From an uncultured Prevotellaceae bacterium (lineage in GTDB: Bacteria; Bacteroidota; Bacteroidia; Bacteroidales; Bacteroidaceae): 48,221 nt of DNA. A program made the position numbers and the translations under genes. Location of the stretch: NCBI GenBank assembly GCA_900318585.1, contig ONKY01000167.1:1-48221 (forward strand). The letters are read 5' to 3'. The notes below the pieces were generated by a model. The model was given only the letters and a program-made list of their open reading frames with translations, ran no database searches and was not told where the DNA came from. Positions 26,011 through 34,053 of the stretch are shown piece after piece (position 1 is the first letter of the stretch; each line of letters opens with the position of its first letter).

Positions 26011-26991
26011 ATGAATCAAACAGCAATCAAAGACCGTGTTATTGGAGTTGATATCAGCCTTGACTGGACAACGTACGCCATCGTCGACGTGCGTGGGCAG
26101 ATTCTTGCTGAGAGTCGCTTTCCTACGGAAGATTATCCCGAAATCAGTGGTTTCGTCACCAAGCTGGCCGAAAGCATTGTTACGTTGGTTGAGGCAAACG
26201 GCGGATATGGAACTATCCGTTCAGTGGGCATCAGTGCTCCTAGCGCGAATTTTCGTACGGGTTGCATAGAAAATTCGCCCAATATGCCGTGGAAGGGTGT
26301 CATACCCCTTGCTGCCATGATGAGAGACCAGTTAGGGGTAGCGGTGGCTTTAGGAAACAATGCCAACGTGATTGCATTGGGTGAACATGCATTTGGTTGT
26401 GCTCATGGTATGAATGATTTCATACTTATTACGCTGGGAAGTGGCATGGGCAGTTGTATCTACTCGAACGGCCATCCTTATTTGGGCTCTCATGGCTTTG
26501 CCGGGGAGATAGGTCATACCTGTATTGATCGTAACGGTAGACAGTGTGGCTGTGGAAATCGTGGCTGTTTGGAGCAGTATACGGCAGCCAAAGGCATTGT
26601 GCAGACAGCTCGTATACTGATGGAGCAGGACAACAAGCCGTCATTGATGCGTGAAGCGAGGATGCTCACTTCCGAAATGATTACTCGTTATTGTGAAATG
26701 GGCGACGAACTAGCCATAGAAGTTTATCGCCGTACCGGTCAGGTGTTAGGTTTCGGTCTTGCAGGTTACGCTACAGTGCTCAATCCGGAGGCAATCATCT
26801 TTACGGGCGGCATTGCCAGGGCTGGTGAATGGCTGTTAGGTCCTACACGTGAGTCGTTTGAGGAGCATGTGTTTCACAACATTGCAGGCAAGGTGAAGTT
26901 CCTTGTCTCGTCACTCAACGACCACAACAAGGAAGTGTTAGGTGCCAGTGTATTGGCGTGGAGTGTGAAGGAGTATTCACTGTTTAAGTGA
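26011..26991 (+). CDS. ROK-family protein, copy 1 (predicted catalytic Asp replaced by Asn)
   Basis: 326 residues, no N-terminal winged helix, so a sugar-kinase-like ROK protein rather than a NagC-type repressor. It keeps the ROK zinc motif GHTCIDRNGRQCGCGNRGCLE and the GSGMGSC phosphate loop. At the position of the catalytic base, where ROK glucokinases have Asn-Asp-x-Asn, it reads N116-N117-A118-N119, so the Asp is Asn. The first ATP-site loop (VDISLDWTT) also lacks the usual Gly-Gly-Thr. It may therefore be a sugar-binding or regulatory pseudo-kinase, or the sister copies may supply the activity. It aligns without gaps to copies 2 and 3 over the first 120 residues (76 of 120 identical with copy 3 by my count) and shares the C-terminal VKEYSLFK with both. 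Confidence 0.87.
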   Translation: MNQTAIKDRVIGVDISLDWTTYAIVDVRGQILAESRFPTEDYPEISGFVTKLAESIVTLVEANGGYGTIRSVGISAPSANFRTGCIENSPNMPWKGVIPLAAMMRDQLGVAVALGNNANVIALGEHAFGCAHGMNDFILITLGSGMGSCIYSNGHPYLGSHGFAGEIGHTCIDRNGRQCGCGNRGCLEQYTAAKGIVQTARILMEQDNKPSLMREARMLTSEMITRYCEMGDELAIEVYRRTGQVLGFGLAGYATVLNPEAIIFTGGIARAGEWLLGPTRESFEEHVFHNIAGKVKFLVSSLNDHNKEVLGASVLAWSVKEYSLFK

Positions 26992-27056
26992 AAGACTACG
27001 GGTAGGTATGGAATGAAATGAATAATCAGTTACGGCCATTGAGGTGAGAAATAGTT

Positions 27057-28043
27057 ATGATGAAGGTCAAGATAAAGACAAGGGTAGTAGGTATTGACGT
27101 GGGGGTTGAAACCACGACGATAGCCATTGTAGACATCCGAGGCAATATCATTGCGCATGATACGCTTCAGACGTCCAACTTCCCTGATGTGAATAACTTT
27201 TCCTCTGCCCTGAGTGAAAAGATTGTCGTTCTGGCAGAAGCTAACGGGGGCTGTGAGTCTATCCGTTCTGTGGGCATGAGTGCTCCCAGCGGCAATTACC
27301 TGACTGGCTGTATTGAGAATGCCCCCAATCTGCCATGGAAGGGTGTAATACCCTTGGCAGCTATGCTGCGCGACAGGTTAGGTATGGCAGTGGCACTGGC
27401 CAATGATGCCCACATCACTGCTTTGGGAGAATTAGGCTTCGGAAGTGCTCATGGCATGAACAATTTCATTGTTGTGTCGCTAAGCCATGGTGGCGTAGGC
27501 AGTTGTATCTTTGCAAATGGGCAGGCACATCTGGGCGTTGACGGCTTTGCCGGTGAGGTGGGACATGTTTGCGTGGAAGTTGGAGGCCGTGAGTGTGGCT
27601 GTGGGCGACGTGGTTGCTTAGAGCAGTATACTTCTGCCAATGGAATTATCAGGACTGCCCATGAACTGATTGAGAAGGATAGCCGACCGTCTATCTTGCG
27701 TCAGCAAGTCGGTATGCTCACCCCAAAGACCATTGTTGGTGCTTGTGAGCAAGGAGACGAGTTAGCCATTGAGACGATGAGACTTGTAGGTTATAAGTTA
27801 GGTATCGGATTGGCTATCTATGCCTCAGTAATTGACCCTGAAGCCATTGTCCTTACCGGACAGCAGTCGCGATTAGGCGAATGGCTTACAGACCCTATGG
27901 AACAATCGTTCGACGAACATGTTTTTCCTAACATTCGTGGGAAAGTACCTATCATAGCGTCTATCCTTGATGACAAGGAACGAGATGTTTTGGGTGCCAG
28001 CGTCCTGGCATGGAAAGTAAAGGAGTATTCATTGTTTAAATAA
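27057..28043 (+). CDS. ROK-family protein, copy 2
   Basis: 328 residues, tandem paralogue of the flanking genes. It has the catalytic Asp (ANDAH, D117) and zinc motif GHVCVEVGGRECGCGRRGCLE. The glycine loop that normally reads LGSGxGSC is altered to SLSHGGVGSC, with one extra residue and a His. The C-terminus ends VKEYSLFK like the other copies. Probably a hexose/N-acetylhexosamine-type kinase or a relative; substrate unknown. It lies 65 bases after copy 1, with no clear promoter in between, so the triplet is probably one transcript. Confidence 0.88.
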   Translation: MMKVKIKTRVVGIDVGVETTTIAIVDIRGNIIAHDTLQTSNFPDVNNFSSALSEKIVVLAEANGGCESIRSVGMSAPSGNYLTGCIENAPNLPWKGVIPLAAMLRDRLGMAVALANDAHITALGELGFGSAHGMNNFIVVSLSHGGVGSCIFANGQAHLGVDGFAGEVGHVCVEVGGRECGCGRRGCLEQYTSANGIIRTAHELIEKDSRPSILRQQVGMLTPKTIVGACEQGDELAIETMRLVGYKLGIGLAIYASVIDPEAIVLTGQQSRLGEWLTDPMEQSFDEHVFPNIRGKVPIIASILDDKERDVLGASVLAWKVKEYSLFK

Positions 28044-28065
28044 AGAAATAACATAAATCGAAGAC

Positions 28066-29052
28066 ATGGGAGACATTCAAATTAAGAACAGAGTTGTTGG
28101 CGTAGACATCAGTATCGAACGTACTACCTACGCCATCGTGGATGTGCGTGGCAACATTATCGCTGAAGGAGGATTTAACACTGAAGAGTATCCCAATATC
28201 AATGATTATGTGGCCAAGCTTACTGACAGTATTCTGGAGTTGGTTGAGGCTAATGGCGGCTACGAGAGTATCCGTTCCATTGGTATCAGCGCACCTAGTG
28301 CCAGTTCTGTGAATGGCAGCATTGTGAATGCACCAAATCTGCCGTGGAAAGGCATGATACCTCTGGCTGCTATGGTTCGTGACCGCTTAGGACTGGCCGT
28401 GGCGGTAGCCAATGATGCCCACATCTCGGCCTTGGGCGAGAAAGCTTATGGTATTGCCCATGGAATGAAAGACTTTATTGTCATCAATATCGGTGTTGGA
28501 TTAGGCAGCTGTTTCTTCTCCGCCAATCACGAGCATCAAGGCTCTGGGGGCTTTGCAGGAGAGATTGGTCATACCTGTATTGACGACAGTGACAGTGCGC
28601 GAGTATGTGCTTGTGGCAAGAGAGGCTGTCTGGAGGCTTATTGCGCTGCAAAGGGAATCTTGCGAACAGTTGAGGAAGTGTTGGCGGAAAGTGACAAGCC
28701 GTCTCTCATGCGTGGACATGAGCATCTGTCACCGAAGATTATTGCAGGTTTTTGCGAGCAGGGTGACAAGCTGGCTATAGAGGTGTATCGCCGTACGGGC
28801 TACAAGCTGGGCATTGGCTTGGCCAATTATGCCAGCATTGTCGACCCGGAAGCCATTATCCTGGCAGGCGGTATCTCCAGGGCAGGTAAGTGGCTATTAG
28901 ATCCGGCCTATGAATCGTTTGACAAACATGTATTCGGAAATATCCGTGGTAATGTGAAGGTGTTAATTTCACAGATTGACAACCGCGAGCGCGACGTGCT
29001 GGGTGCCAGCGCTTTGGCGTGGACTGTGAAGGAGTATTCGCTGTTCAAGTAA
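28066..29052 (+). CDS. ROK-family protein, copy 3
   Basis: 328 residues. It has the catalytic Asp (ANDAH, D117), a regular glycine loop (NIGVGLGSC) and the zinc site CIDDSDSARVCACGKRGCLE, two residues longer than in the other copies. The best-preserved candidate for an active kinase of the three. It starts 22 bases after copy 2. The 3' flank (GTGAAAGGCTGCGGGTAGG) resembles that after copy 1 (GTGAAAGACTACGGGTAGG), which suggests the duplicated unit extended past the stop codon. Substrate not determinable. Confidence 0.9.
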   Translation: MGDIQIKNRVVGVDISIERTTYAIVDVRGNIIAEGGFNTEEYPNINDYVAKLTDSILELVEANGGYESIRSIGISAPSASSVNGSIVNAPNLPWKGMIPLAAMVRDRLGLAVAVANDAHISALGEKAYGIAHGMKDFIVINIGVGLGSCFFSANHEHQGSGGFAGEIGHTCIDDSDSARVCACGKRGCLEAYCAAKGILRTVEEVLAESDKPSLMRGHEHLSPKIIAGFCEQGDKLAIEVYRRTGYKLGIGLANYASIVDPEAIILAGGISRAGKWLLDPAYESFDKHVFGNIRGNVKVLISQIDNRERDVLGASALAWTVKEYSLFK

Positions 29053-29116
29053 ACAGTGAAAGGCTGCGGGTAGGCGAGCTTTGCTCGGGAATGAGTTAAG
29101 AAGCAAGAATTGCGAC

Positions 29117-29533
29117 GTGAACGTAGAAAGAATCAATGAAATTATCAATGAAAAGCCTAACCTGAGTACCGCCCTCGGCATGGAGTTTATCTCCACGCCG
29201 GAGGACGATACTTGTATGGCCCGCATGAAGGTTGACGAACGAAATCGTCAGCCTTTCGGCTTTTTGAGTGGCGGAGCCTCGTTGGCTTTGGCTGAGAATG
29301 TAGCAGGCGTAGGTTCCTCGGCTTTGTGTCCAGGTTGTGCCTGCGTGGGTATTGAGGTGAGTGGTAGTCACGTGAAGGCCGTGGTCGAAGGAGATACCGT
29401 TACGGCCTATGCCCGGCTGCTCCATGGAGGAACGACGCTTCATGTGTGGAATGTGGATATCTATGACACCAGTGACGAGCTGATATCCACTGTTCGCGTG
29501 ACAAACTATATCATTAAACAAAAAAAAGCCTGA
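29117..29533 (+). CDS. Hotdog-fold thioesterase (PaaI/MenI-like)
   Basis: About 138 residues, hotdog-fold acyl-CoA thioesterase. The motif QPFGFLSGGASLALAENVAG corresponds to the PaaI/MenI active-site region (N-x-x-G-x-x-HGG...E, here with Ser for His). Because menF and menD follow directly (TGATG overlap with menF), it is likely the 1,4-dihydroxy-2-naphthoyl-CoA thioesterase of menaquinone synthesis. No ATG is available: I take GTG 29117 (GTGAACGTAGAA); TTG 29081 is an alternative that would start inside a small hairpin (GCGAGC-TTT-GCTCG). An ATG much further in would lose the first helix. Confidence 0.85.
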   Translation: MNVERINEIINEKPNLSTALGMEFISTPEDDTCMARMKVDERNRQPFGFLSGGASLALAENVAGVGSSALCPGCACVGIEVSGSHVKAVVEGDTVTAYARLLHGGTTLHVWNVDIYDTSDELISTVRVTNYIIKQKKA

Positions 29534-30627
29534 TGCTGTCTTTTGCGATTTATCGTTTGCCGCATGAAAGCAGTTGCACATTGGTGGAGCAGACGGAGGG
29601 AGAGCCTCTGGAGTTGATTTCGTGTGCCGAGCTGAATGGCCGTCAAGGATTTGTCTTGGCTCCATTTGAGGTGACAACAGAACAACCCATATTGTTAATC
29701 AGACCAGACAGGGTAAGGAGAATGAGGTATGAAGATGTTGAGAAGATGGGAATTACCGACGCGTTGCCCATGTCTCATCCTTTTCGTACCTCATTTTCCC
29801 AATCTAATAAGGCTTCCTACGCTATCGACTTTGCCAACTTCCACTCCCAGCTTCAGCAGGGGGCGTTCCGTAAGATTGTTCTTGCCCGCTGTGCTGCCGA
29901 ACCAAGTGATGGACGGACGACACCGATTGAACTGTTCCGAAAAGCCTGTCAGTGTTATCCTCGTATGTTCATTTCGCTGGTATATACGACAAAGAGCGGA
30001 TGGTGGCTGACTGCTACTCCTGAAATCTTATTGGAGGGAGAAGCGAACCAGTGGCGTACCATTGCTTTGGCAGGCACCATGAAACTGGAAGGAGATGACT
30101 TGAGAGGAGAGGGAGAAACGCTCCGCTGGAGTACTAAGAATATCCAGGAGCAGCGTATGGTAGCTACCTATATTGCTGAATGTTTAGAGCAGTTCACGGC
30201 AGATTTCACGGAAGAGGGTCCCTATACCGTCAGGGCTGCAAACTTGGTCCACTTGCGTACTGACTTCACCTTTATTCTGCCAGATTCTAACCGCATTGGC
30301 GATTTGCTCCTTCTGCTTCATCCCACACCTGCCGTCTGCGGCCTACCCAAACGCGATGCTTTCCGCTTCATTGTGAAGAACGAACAGTCACCTCGCCGTT
30401 ACTACAGTGGGTTTATGGGGCCTTTGGGACTGTCGCCGGGCACTGCCCAGTCATCACATCCCCAGACGCATCTTTTTGTCTCACTCCGTTGCATGAATAT
30501 CATGCCCGAACTCTATTGCCTTTATGCGGGCGGTGGTTTGCTGAAGGATAGCACTGAGGAGCAGGAGTGGATGGAAACGGAGGCAAAGCTTGAAACTATG
30601 CGACGCCTACTGAATTGTAAATCGTAA
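29533..30627 (+). CDS. menF: Isochorismate synthase
   Basis: Converts chorismate to isochorismate, the first step of menaquinone synthesis. 364 residues, short like other Bacteroidetes MenF proteins. Chorismate-binding-domain motifs: FRKIVLARCAAE, TPEILLEGE, ALAGTMKLEGDD, VAAT-like VATYIAE, HPTPAVCGLPKRDA and the C-terminal YYSGFMGPLG and YAGGGLLKDSTEEQEWMET. The start ATG overlaps the previous stop (TGATG), indicating coupled translation; menD follows after about 30 A/T-rich bases. Salicylate or anthranilate synthase relatives are excluded by the menD neighbour. Confidence 0.92.
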   Translation: MLSFAIYRLPHESSCTLVEQTEGEPLELISCAELNGRQGFVLAPFEVTTEQPILLIRPDRVRRMRYEDVEKMGITDALPMSHPFRTSFSQSNKASYAIDFANFHSQLQQGAFRKIVLARCAAEPSDGRTTPIELFRKACQCYPRMFISLVYTTKSGWWLTATPEILLEGEANQWRTIALAGTMKLEGDDLRGEGETLRWSTKNIQEQRMVATYIAECLEQFTADFTEEGPYTVRAANLVHLRTDFTFILPDSNRIGDLLLLLHPTPAVCGLPKRDAFRFIVKNEQSPRRYYSGFMGPLGLSPGTAQSSHPQTHLFVSLRCMNIMPELYCLYAGGGLLKDSTEEQEWMETEAKLETMRRLLNCKS

Positions 30628-30659
30628 ATTGTTTAATTGTTAAATTGTAAATAGACTTG

Positions 30660-32300
30660 GTGTTCAGTAATAAGACAAATGTTAATGTCCTGACGTCATT
30701 GCTTGTGGCATACGGCATAAAACGTGCAGTTGTGTGTCCAGGCAGTCGCAATGCACCTATCACGCATAACTTGAACGAATGTCCGGATATTACTTGCTAT
30801 CCCGTTACGGATGAACGGTCCGGTGGTTTTTATGCGCTGGGAATGGCTCAGGCTTTGAATGAACCGGTGGCCGTCTGTGTCACCAGCGGCACGGCTTTGC
30901 TCAATCTGGCTCCTGCCGTGGCGGAGGCTTGGTATCAGCATATTCCTCTTATCGTTATCTCCGCAGACCGCCCTCAGGCTTGGATAGACCAACTTGACGG
31001 CCAGACGCTGCCTCAGCCCGATGCCCTTGGCCACTTCGTACGCAAGGCTGTTTCTCTGCCCGAACCCAACGACAAAGAGGAACTTTGGTACTGCAACCGG
31101 ATGGTCAATGAAGCCTTGCTGGACGCTACTGCCGACGATCCCCGTCCCGTCCATATCAACGTGCCCATCACGGAGCCGTTATTTACGTTCGATGTACCCT
31201 GCCTGCCCGATGTCCGTCAGATTATCCGTGTCTCTCCAGCCCGTGACTACGATTGTCTGCATCCGGAATTCGTTGACGGCTTGGTTGCAGCCTGCCGCCC
31301 GATGATTGTCTTCGGCCAGTCCAGTCCCCACGCTTTTGAAGGCGATGTAGCCGATTTTCTCTTCAGTCATGTCATCGTGTTGCATGAGGCACTTTCGGCA
31401 TTCCCTCATGTGAGCCATTTCGACGAGGTACTCTTTTACGGGCAGATGGAGCCGCCCGACTTTGTCATCCATGTCGGCGATACAACTGTCAGCAAGCGTC
31501 TGCGCCACTTTCTTCGCAGTGCTGAGAATGCCGTTACGTGGCGTATCAGTCCCTCTGGCGCTGTTGAAGATACCTTCCAGAACCTTCGTGGCATTATCGT
31601 CGGCGACCCAGAGTTCGTGCTTCAGTCACTTGACCAGAAAATCCGCAACCGACATGTCAATGGTATGGAGTACCGCCGTCGATGGCTGACGGCCCTGACA
31701 CAGGCTTCCAGACATACCTCCGATTATCAGCCTGACTATTCGCAGATGGCTGCTGTGAAGTATTTCGAGGGAAATCTGAAGGATGGTGCCGTTCATTACG
31801 CCAACTCGTCGGCTGTTCGTCTGGCGAATATATATGCCCCCCACCATGTCTGGTGCAACCGTGGTGTCAACGGTATAGAAGGCTCTCTCTCCACTGCCGC
31901 CGGTTTCTCCGTCGTATCGGACGACAAGGTGTTCTGCGTTATTGGCGATCTCAGTTTCTTCTACGACCAGAATGCTTTGTGGAACCAGAACCTGCGGGGA
32001 AACTTCCGTATTCTTCTTTTGAACAATGGGAGAGGTGGTATCTTCAACCTCTTGCCGGGATTGGAGCAGAGCCCAGCCCGCAATCAGTATGTCTCAGCTG
32101 AACATCAGACTTCGGCAGAGGGAGTCTGCCGTGAGAACGATGTCGTATACCTGAAGGCTGGGAACATGGAAGAAATGAAACAGGGTATTGATACCTTATT
32201 ATATATAGAGAGTGAGCGTCCCGTCCTCCTCGAAGTCTTTACCGATGCCTCCGAGGACGAACGCGTATTCAAGTCCTATTACTCTTCCCTTAGTATTTGA
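30660..32300 (+). CDS. menD: SEPHCHC synthase
   Basis: Thiamine-diphosphate enzyme that joins 2-oxoglutarate and isochorismate in menaquinone synthesis. About 546 residues. N-terminal FSNKTNVNVLTSLLVAYGIK and VVCPGSRNAPI are typical; the ThDP-binding region GDLSFFYDQNALWNQ...NNGRGGIFNLLPG is intact. I choose GTG at 30660, which gives the usual MenD N-terminus (M-F-S-N-K); TTG 30657 would add one residue. The 3' end overlaps the converging kinase gene by 11 bases. The remaining men genes (menB, menC, menE) are not in the window. Confidence 0.95.
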   Translation: MFSNKTNVNVLTSLLVAYGIKRAVVCPGSRNAPITHNLNECPDITCYPVTDERSGGFYALGMAQALNEPVAVCVTSGTALLNLAPAVAEAWYQHIPLIVISADRPQAWIDQLDGQTLPQPDALGHFVRKAVSLPEPNDKEELWYCNRMVNEALLDATADDPRPVHINVPITEPLFTFDVPCLPDVRQIIRVSPARDYDCLHPEFVDGLVAACRPMIVFGQSSPHAFEGDVADFLFSHVIVLHEALSAFPHVSHFDEVLFYGQMEPPDFVIHVGDTTVSKRLRHFLRSAENAVTWRISPSGAVEDTFQNLRGIIVGDPEFVLQSLDQKIRNRHVNGMEYRRRWLTALTQASRHTSDYQPDYSQMAAVKYFEGNLKDGAVHYANSSAVRLANIYAPHHVWCNRGVNGIEGSLSTAAGFSVVSDDKVFCVIGDLSFFYDQNALWNQNLRGNFRILLLNNGRGGIFNLLPGLEQSPARNQYVSAEHQTSAEGVCRENDVVYLKAGNMEEMKQGIDTLLYIESERPVLLEVFTDASEDERVFKSYYSSLSI

Positions 32301-34026
32301 AGCTGGAGCCGCCTACGAATTCGCGCATGATTGATGTGGACGGAATCTCCTTGTCGCTGATGGGGATGAAATAGCGCAGGAACTTCAACAACCTGTGGGC
32401 TTCTGCGTATTCAGGACAGTTCTTCGGCACAGAGGTAAGGATAATCTCCGCATGAGTACGTAGTACGGCAAACTCGATGTTCAGCGCCGAGTTGAACATT
32501 ACGTCGGCGGTCTCTTGATAGGGGAATATCCACTTGTCTTCTGCTGCCAACACGTTCTTCCACTGTGCGATGGTCTGCTGAGCGGTATATGCGCCTTTAT
32601 TGTAATCACGGATAATGCGGCGAAGCAGACGGTTGTCACGGACAGGAATCCAGTTGTGGTCGTCAAGCGAGATGCTGGTGAGCGTAGAGATATAGATCTT
32701 GTATTTCAGCGAATCGGGAATCTTCTTTGTCAGCAGTGGGTTCAGGGCGTGGATGCCCTCTATGATGAGCACAGTATCGCCTGCCAGTTTCAACTTTTTG
32801 CCGTTCCATTCGCGTTTACCTGTTACGAAATTATATTCTGGAATCTCCACGCGCTCTCCTTGCATCAGCCGCAGCAAGTGATCTTCAAGCAACGAATACT
32901 CTACCGTTTCAATGTTGTCGAAATCGTAGTCACCGTTGGGCAGTTTAGGCGTATCCGTACGGTTCACGAAATAGTCGTCTGTAGAGAACGAGACAGGCCT
33001 CAGACCGCAGGCCAGCAATTGCACGGAGAGACGTTTGCAGAAGGTGGTCTTGCCCGAACTGGAGGGGCCGGTAATGAGTACTATTCTCACAGGATTCTTC
33101 TCTTGATGGAAACGGCGGTCTATCTCCTCCGCTATCTGTACAATTTTCTTTTCCTGCAGGGCCTCACTCACTTGGATTAGCTCAGAGGAGTGTCCTCGCA
33201 TGATGGCTTTGTTCACGTCACCCGCATTCGATAGACGCATGATAATGTCCCAATGCGTCTTCTCAGCAAACATCTCGAAAGTCTTGGGCTGATCCACCTT
33301 CTCTGCCAGCTTTGTGGGGTCGTTCCAGTCGGGCACCCGCAACAGCAGTCCGATTCCCGGGCTTTGTTCGCCAACCCGTGGTTTTTCTTCATAACGCTCC
33401 AGTCCCCATACCTTCAGATAGCTGGCACTGGGCACCAGAGGACCGTAGTAGTAGTCGATTGTGTCACCCAACGTATAATAATAGGTGTATGCCTGTCCAC
33501 TGGTTTCCAAGAGTTTCACCTTGTCGGCAAATCCCCGTTCACTGAAGATGCGAATAGCTTCTTCTGTAGTCGATTCCGTACGACGGAAGGGCATGTCAAG
33601 GTCGATGATCTCCTGCATCCTCGCCTTGATACGCTCCACGTCTTCGTCAGTGACTATGTTTCCCTCCTTTTGGGAGGGGGTAGGGGTGGGCTTCTTCTTA
33701 AAATTGCAGTAATATCCTCTGCACAGCGAGTGTTCGATAAACAGTTTCGACCCAGGAAACACATCCTGTGTTGCCTTGTAGAGCACAAAAGTGAGGGAGC
33801 GCACATACGCGCGATGGCCAGAACCTTCTGTGGCATCCATAAACTCCACATCGCGGTTCTGAAAGAGCCTGAACTTCAGACCTTGTGACACATTATTCAC
33901 TTTGGCCGACACAACAGGGTATGGGAGCTTAATCTCGTCAGCAAACTCTTGGTAGACATCAAGTAGGGAGGTCCCTTCCGGGAAACTCTTCGTCACATTG
34001 TTGTTCTTGCAGCGGATTTGTAACAT
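32290..34026 (-). CDS. TGS-domain nucleoside (uridine) kinase-like protein with a palindrome-encoded insert
   Basis: 578 residues. N-terminal TGS-like domain (about 1-65, SFPEGTSLLDVYQEF), a ThrRS-like middle part (HSLCRGYYCNF; ERGFADKVKLLETSGQAYTYYTLGD), and a C-terminal phosphoribulokinase/uridine-kinase domain with P-loop GPSSSGKT (residues 320-327), DDYFVN and IEGIHALNP. Such proteins are widespread in Bacteroidetes; the substrate is probably a nucleoside but is not proven. Residues about 111-123 (KKPTPTPSQKEGN) are encoded by a GC-rich palindromic element inserted in frame (33661-33690). It is last in the manC-gmd-fcl unit (27 bases after fcl). Confidence 0.88.
   Translation of the reverse strand: MLQIRCKNNNVTKSFPEGTSLLDVYQEFADEIKLPYPVVSAKVNNVSQGLKFRLFQNRDVEFMDATEGSGHRAYVRSLTFVLYKATQDVFPGSKLFIEHSLCRGYYCNFKKKPTPTPSQKEGNIVTDEDVERIKARMQEIIDLDMPFRRTESTTEEAIRIFSERGFADKVKLLETSGQAYTYYYTLGDTIDYYYGPLVPSASYLKVWGLERYEEKPRVGEQSPGIGLLLRVPDWNDPTKLAEKVDQPKTFEMFAEKTHWDIIMRLSNAGDVNKAIMRGHSSELIQVSEALQEKKIVQIAEEIDRRFHQEKNPVRIVLITGPSSSGKTTFCKRLSVQLLACGLRPVSFSTDDYFVNRTDTPKLPNGDYDFDNIETVEYSLLEDHLLRLMQGERVEIPEYNFVTGKREWNGKKLKLAGDTVLIIEGIHALNPLLTKKIPDSLKYKIYISTLTSISLDDHNWIPVRDNRLLRRIIRDYNKGAYTAQQTIAQWKNVLAAEDKWIFPYQETADVMFNSALNIEFAVLRTHAEIILTSVPKNCPEYAEAHRLLKFLRYFIPISDKEIPSTSIMREFVGGSSFKY
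33661..33690 (-). repeat. GC-rich palindromic element, copy 3, inside the kinase gene
   Basis: TCCCTCC-TTTT-GGGAGGG-type core followed by GGTAGGGGTGGG on the plus strand. It matches copy 1 (reverse complement) at 24 of 30 positions and encodes the Pro/Thr/Ser-rich PTPTPSQKEGN on the minus strand. Confidence 0.85.
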
Positions 34027-34053
34027 AGGCGATTATTGATTAAGGATAAAAGT

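Noticed and set aside
30610..30656. AATTGTAAA-like repeats between menF and menD
   Set aside because: Short A/T-rich low-complexity sequence, no regular unit or pairing strong enough to claim a function.
32515..33180. Plus-strand open frame inside the kinase gene
   Set aside because: The opposite strand encodes a well-conserved P-loop kinase; the frame is a shadow.
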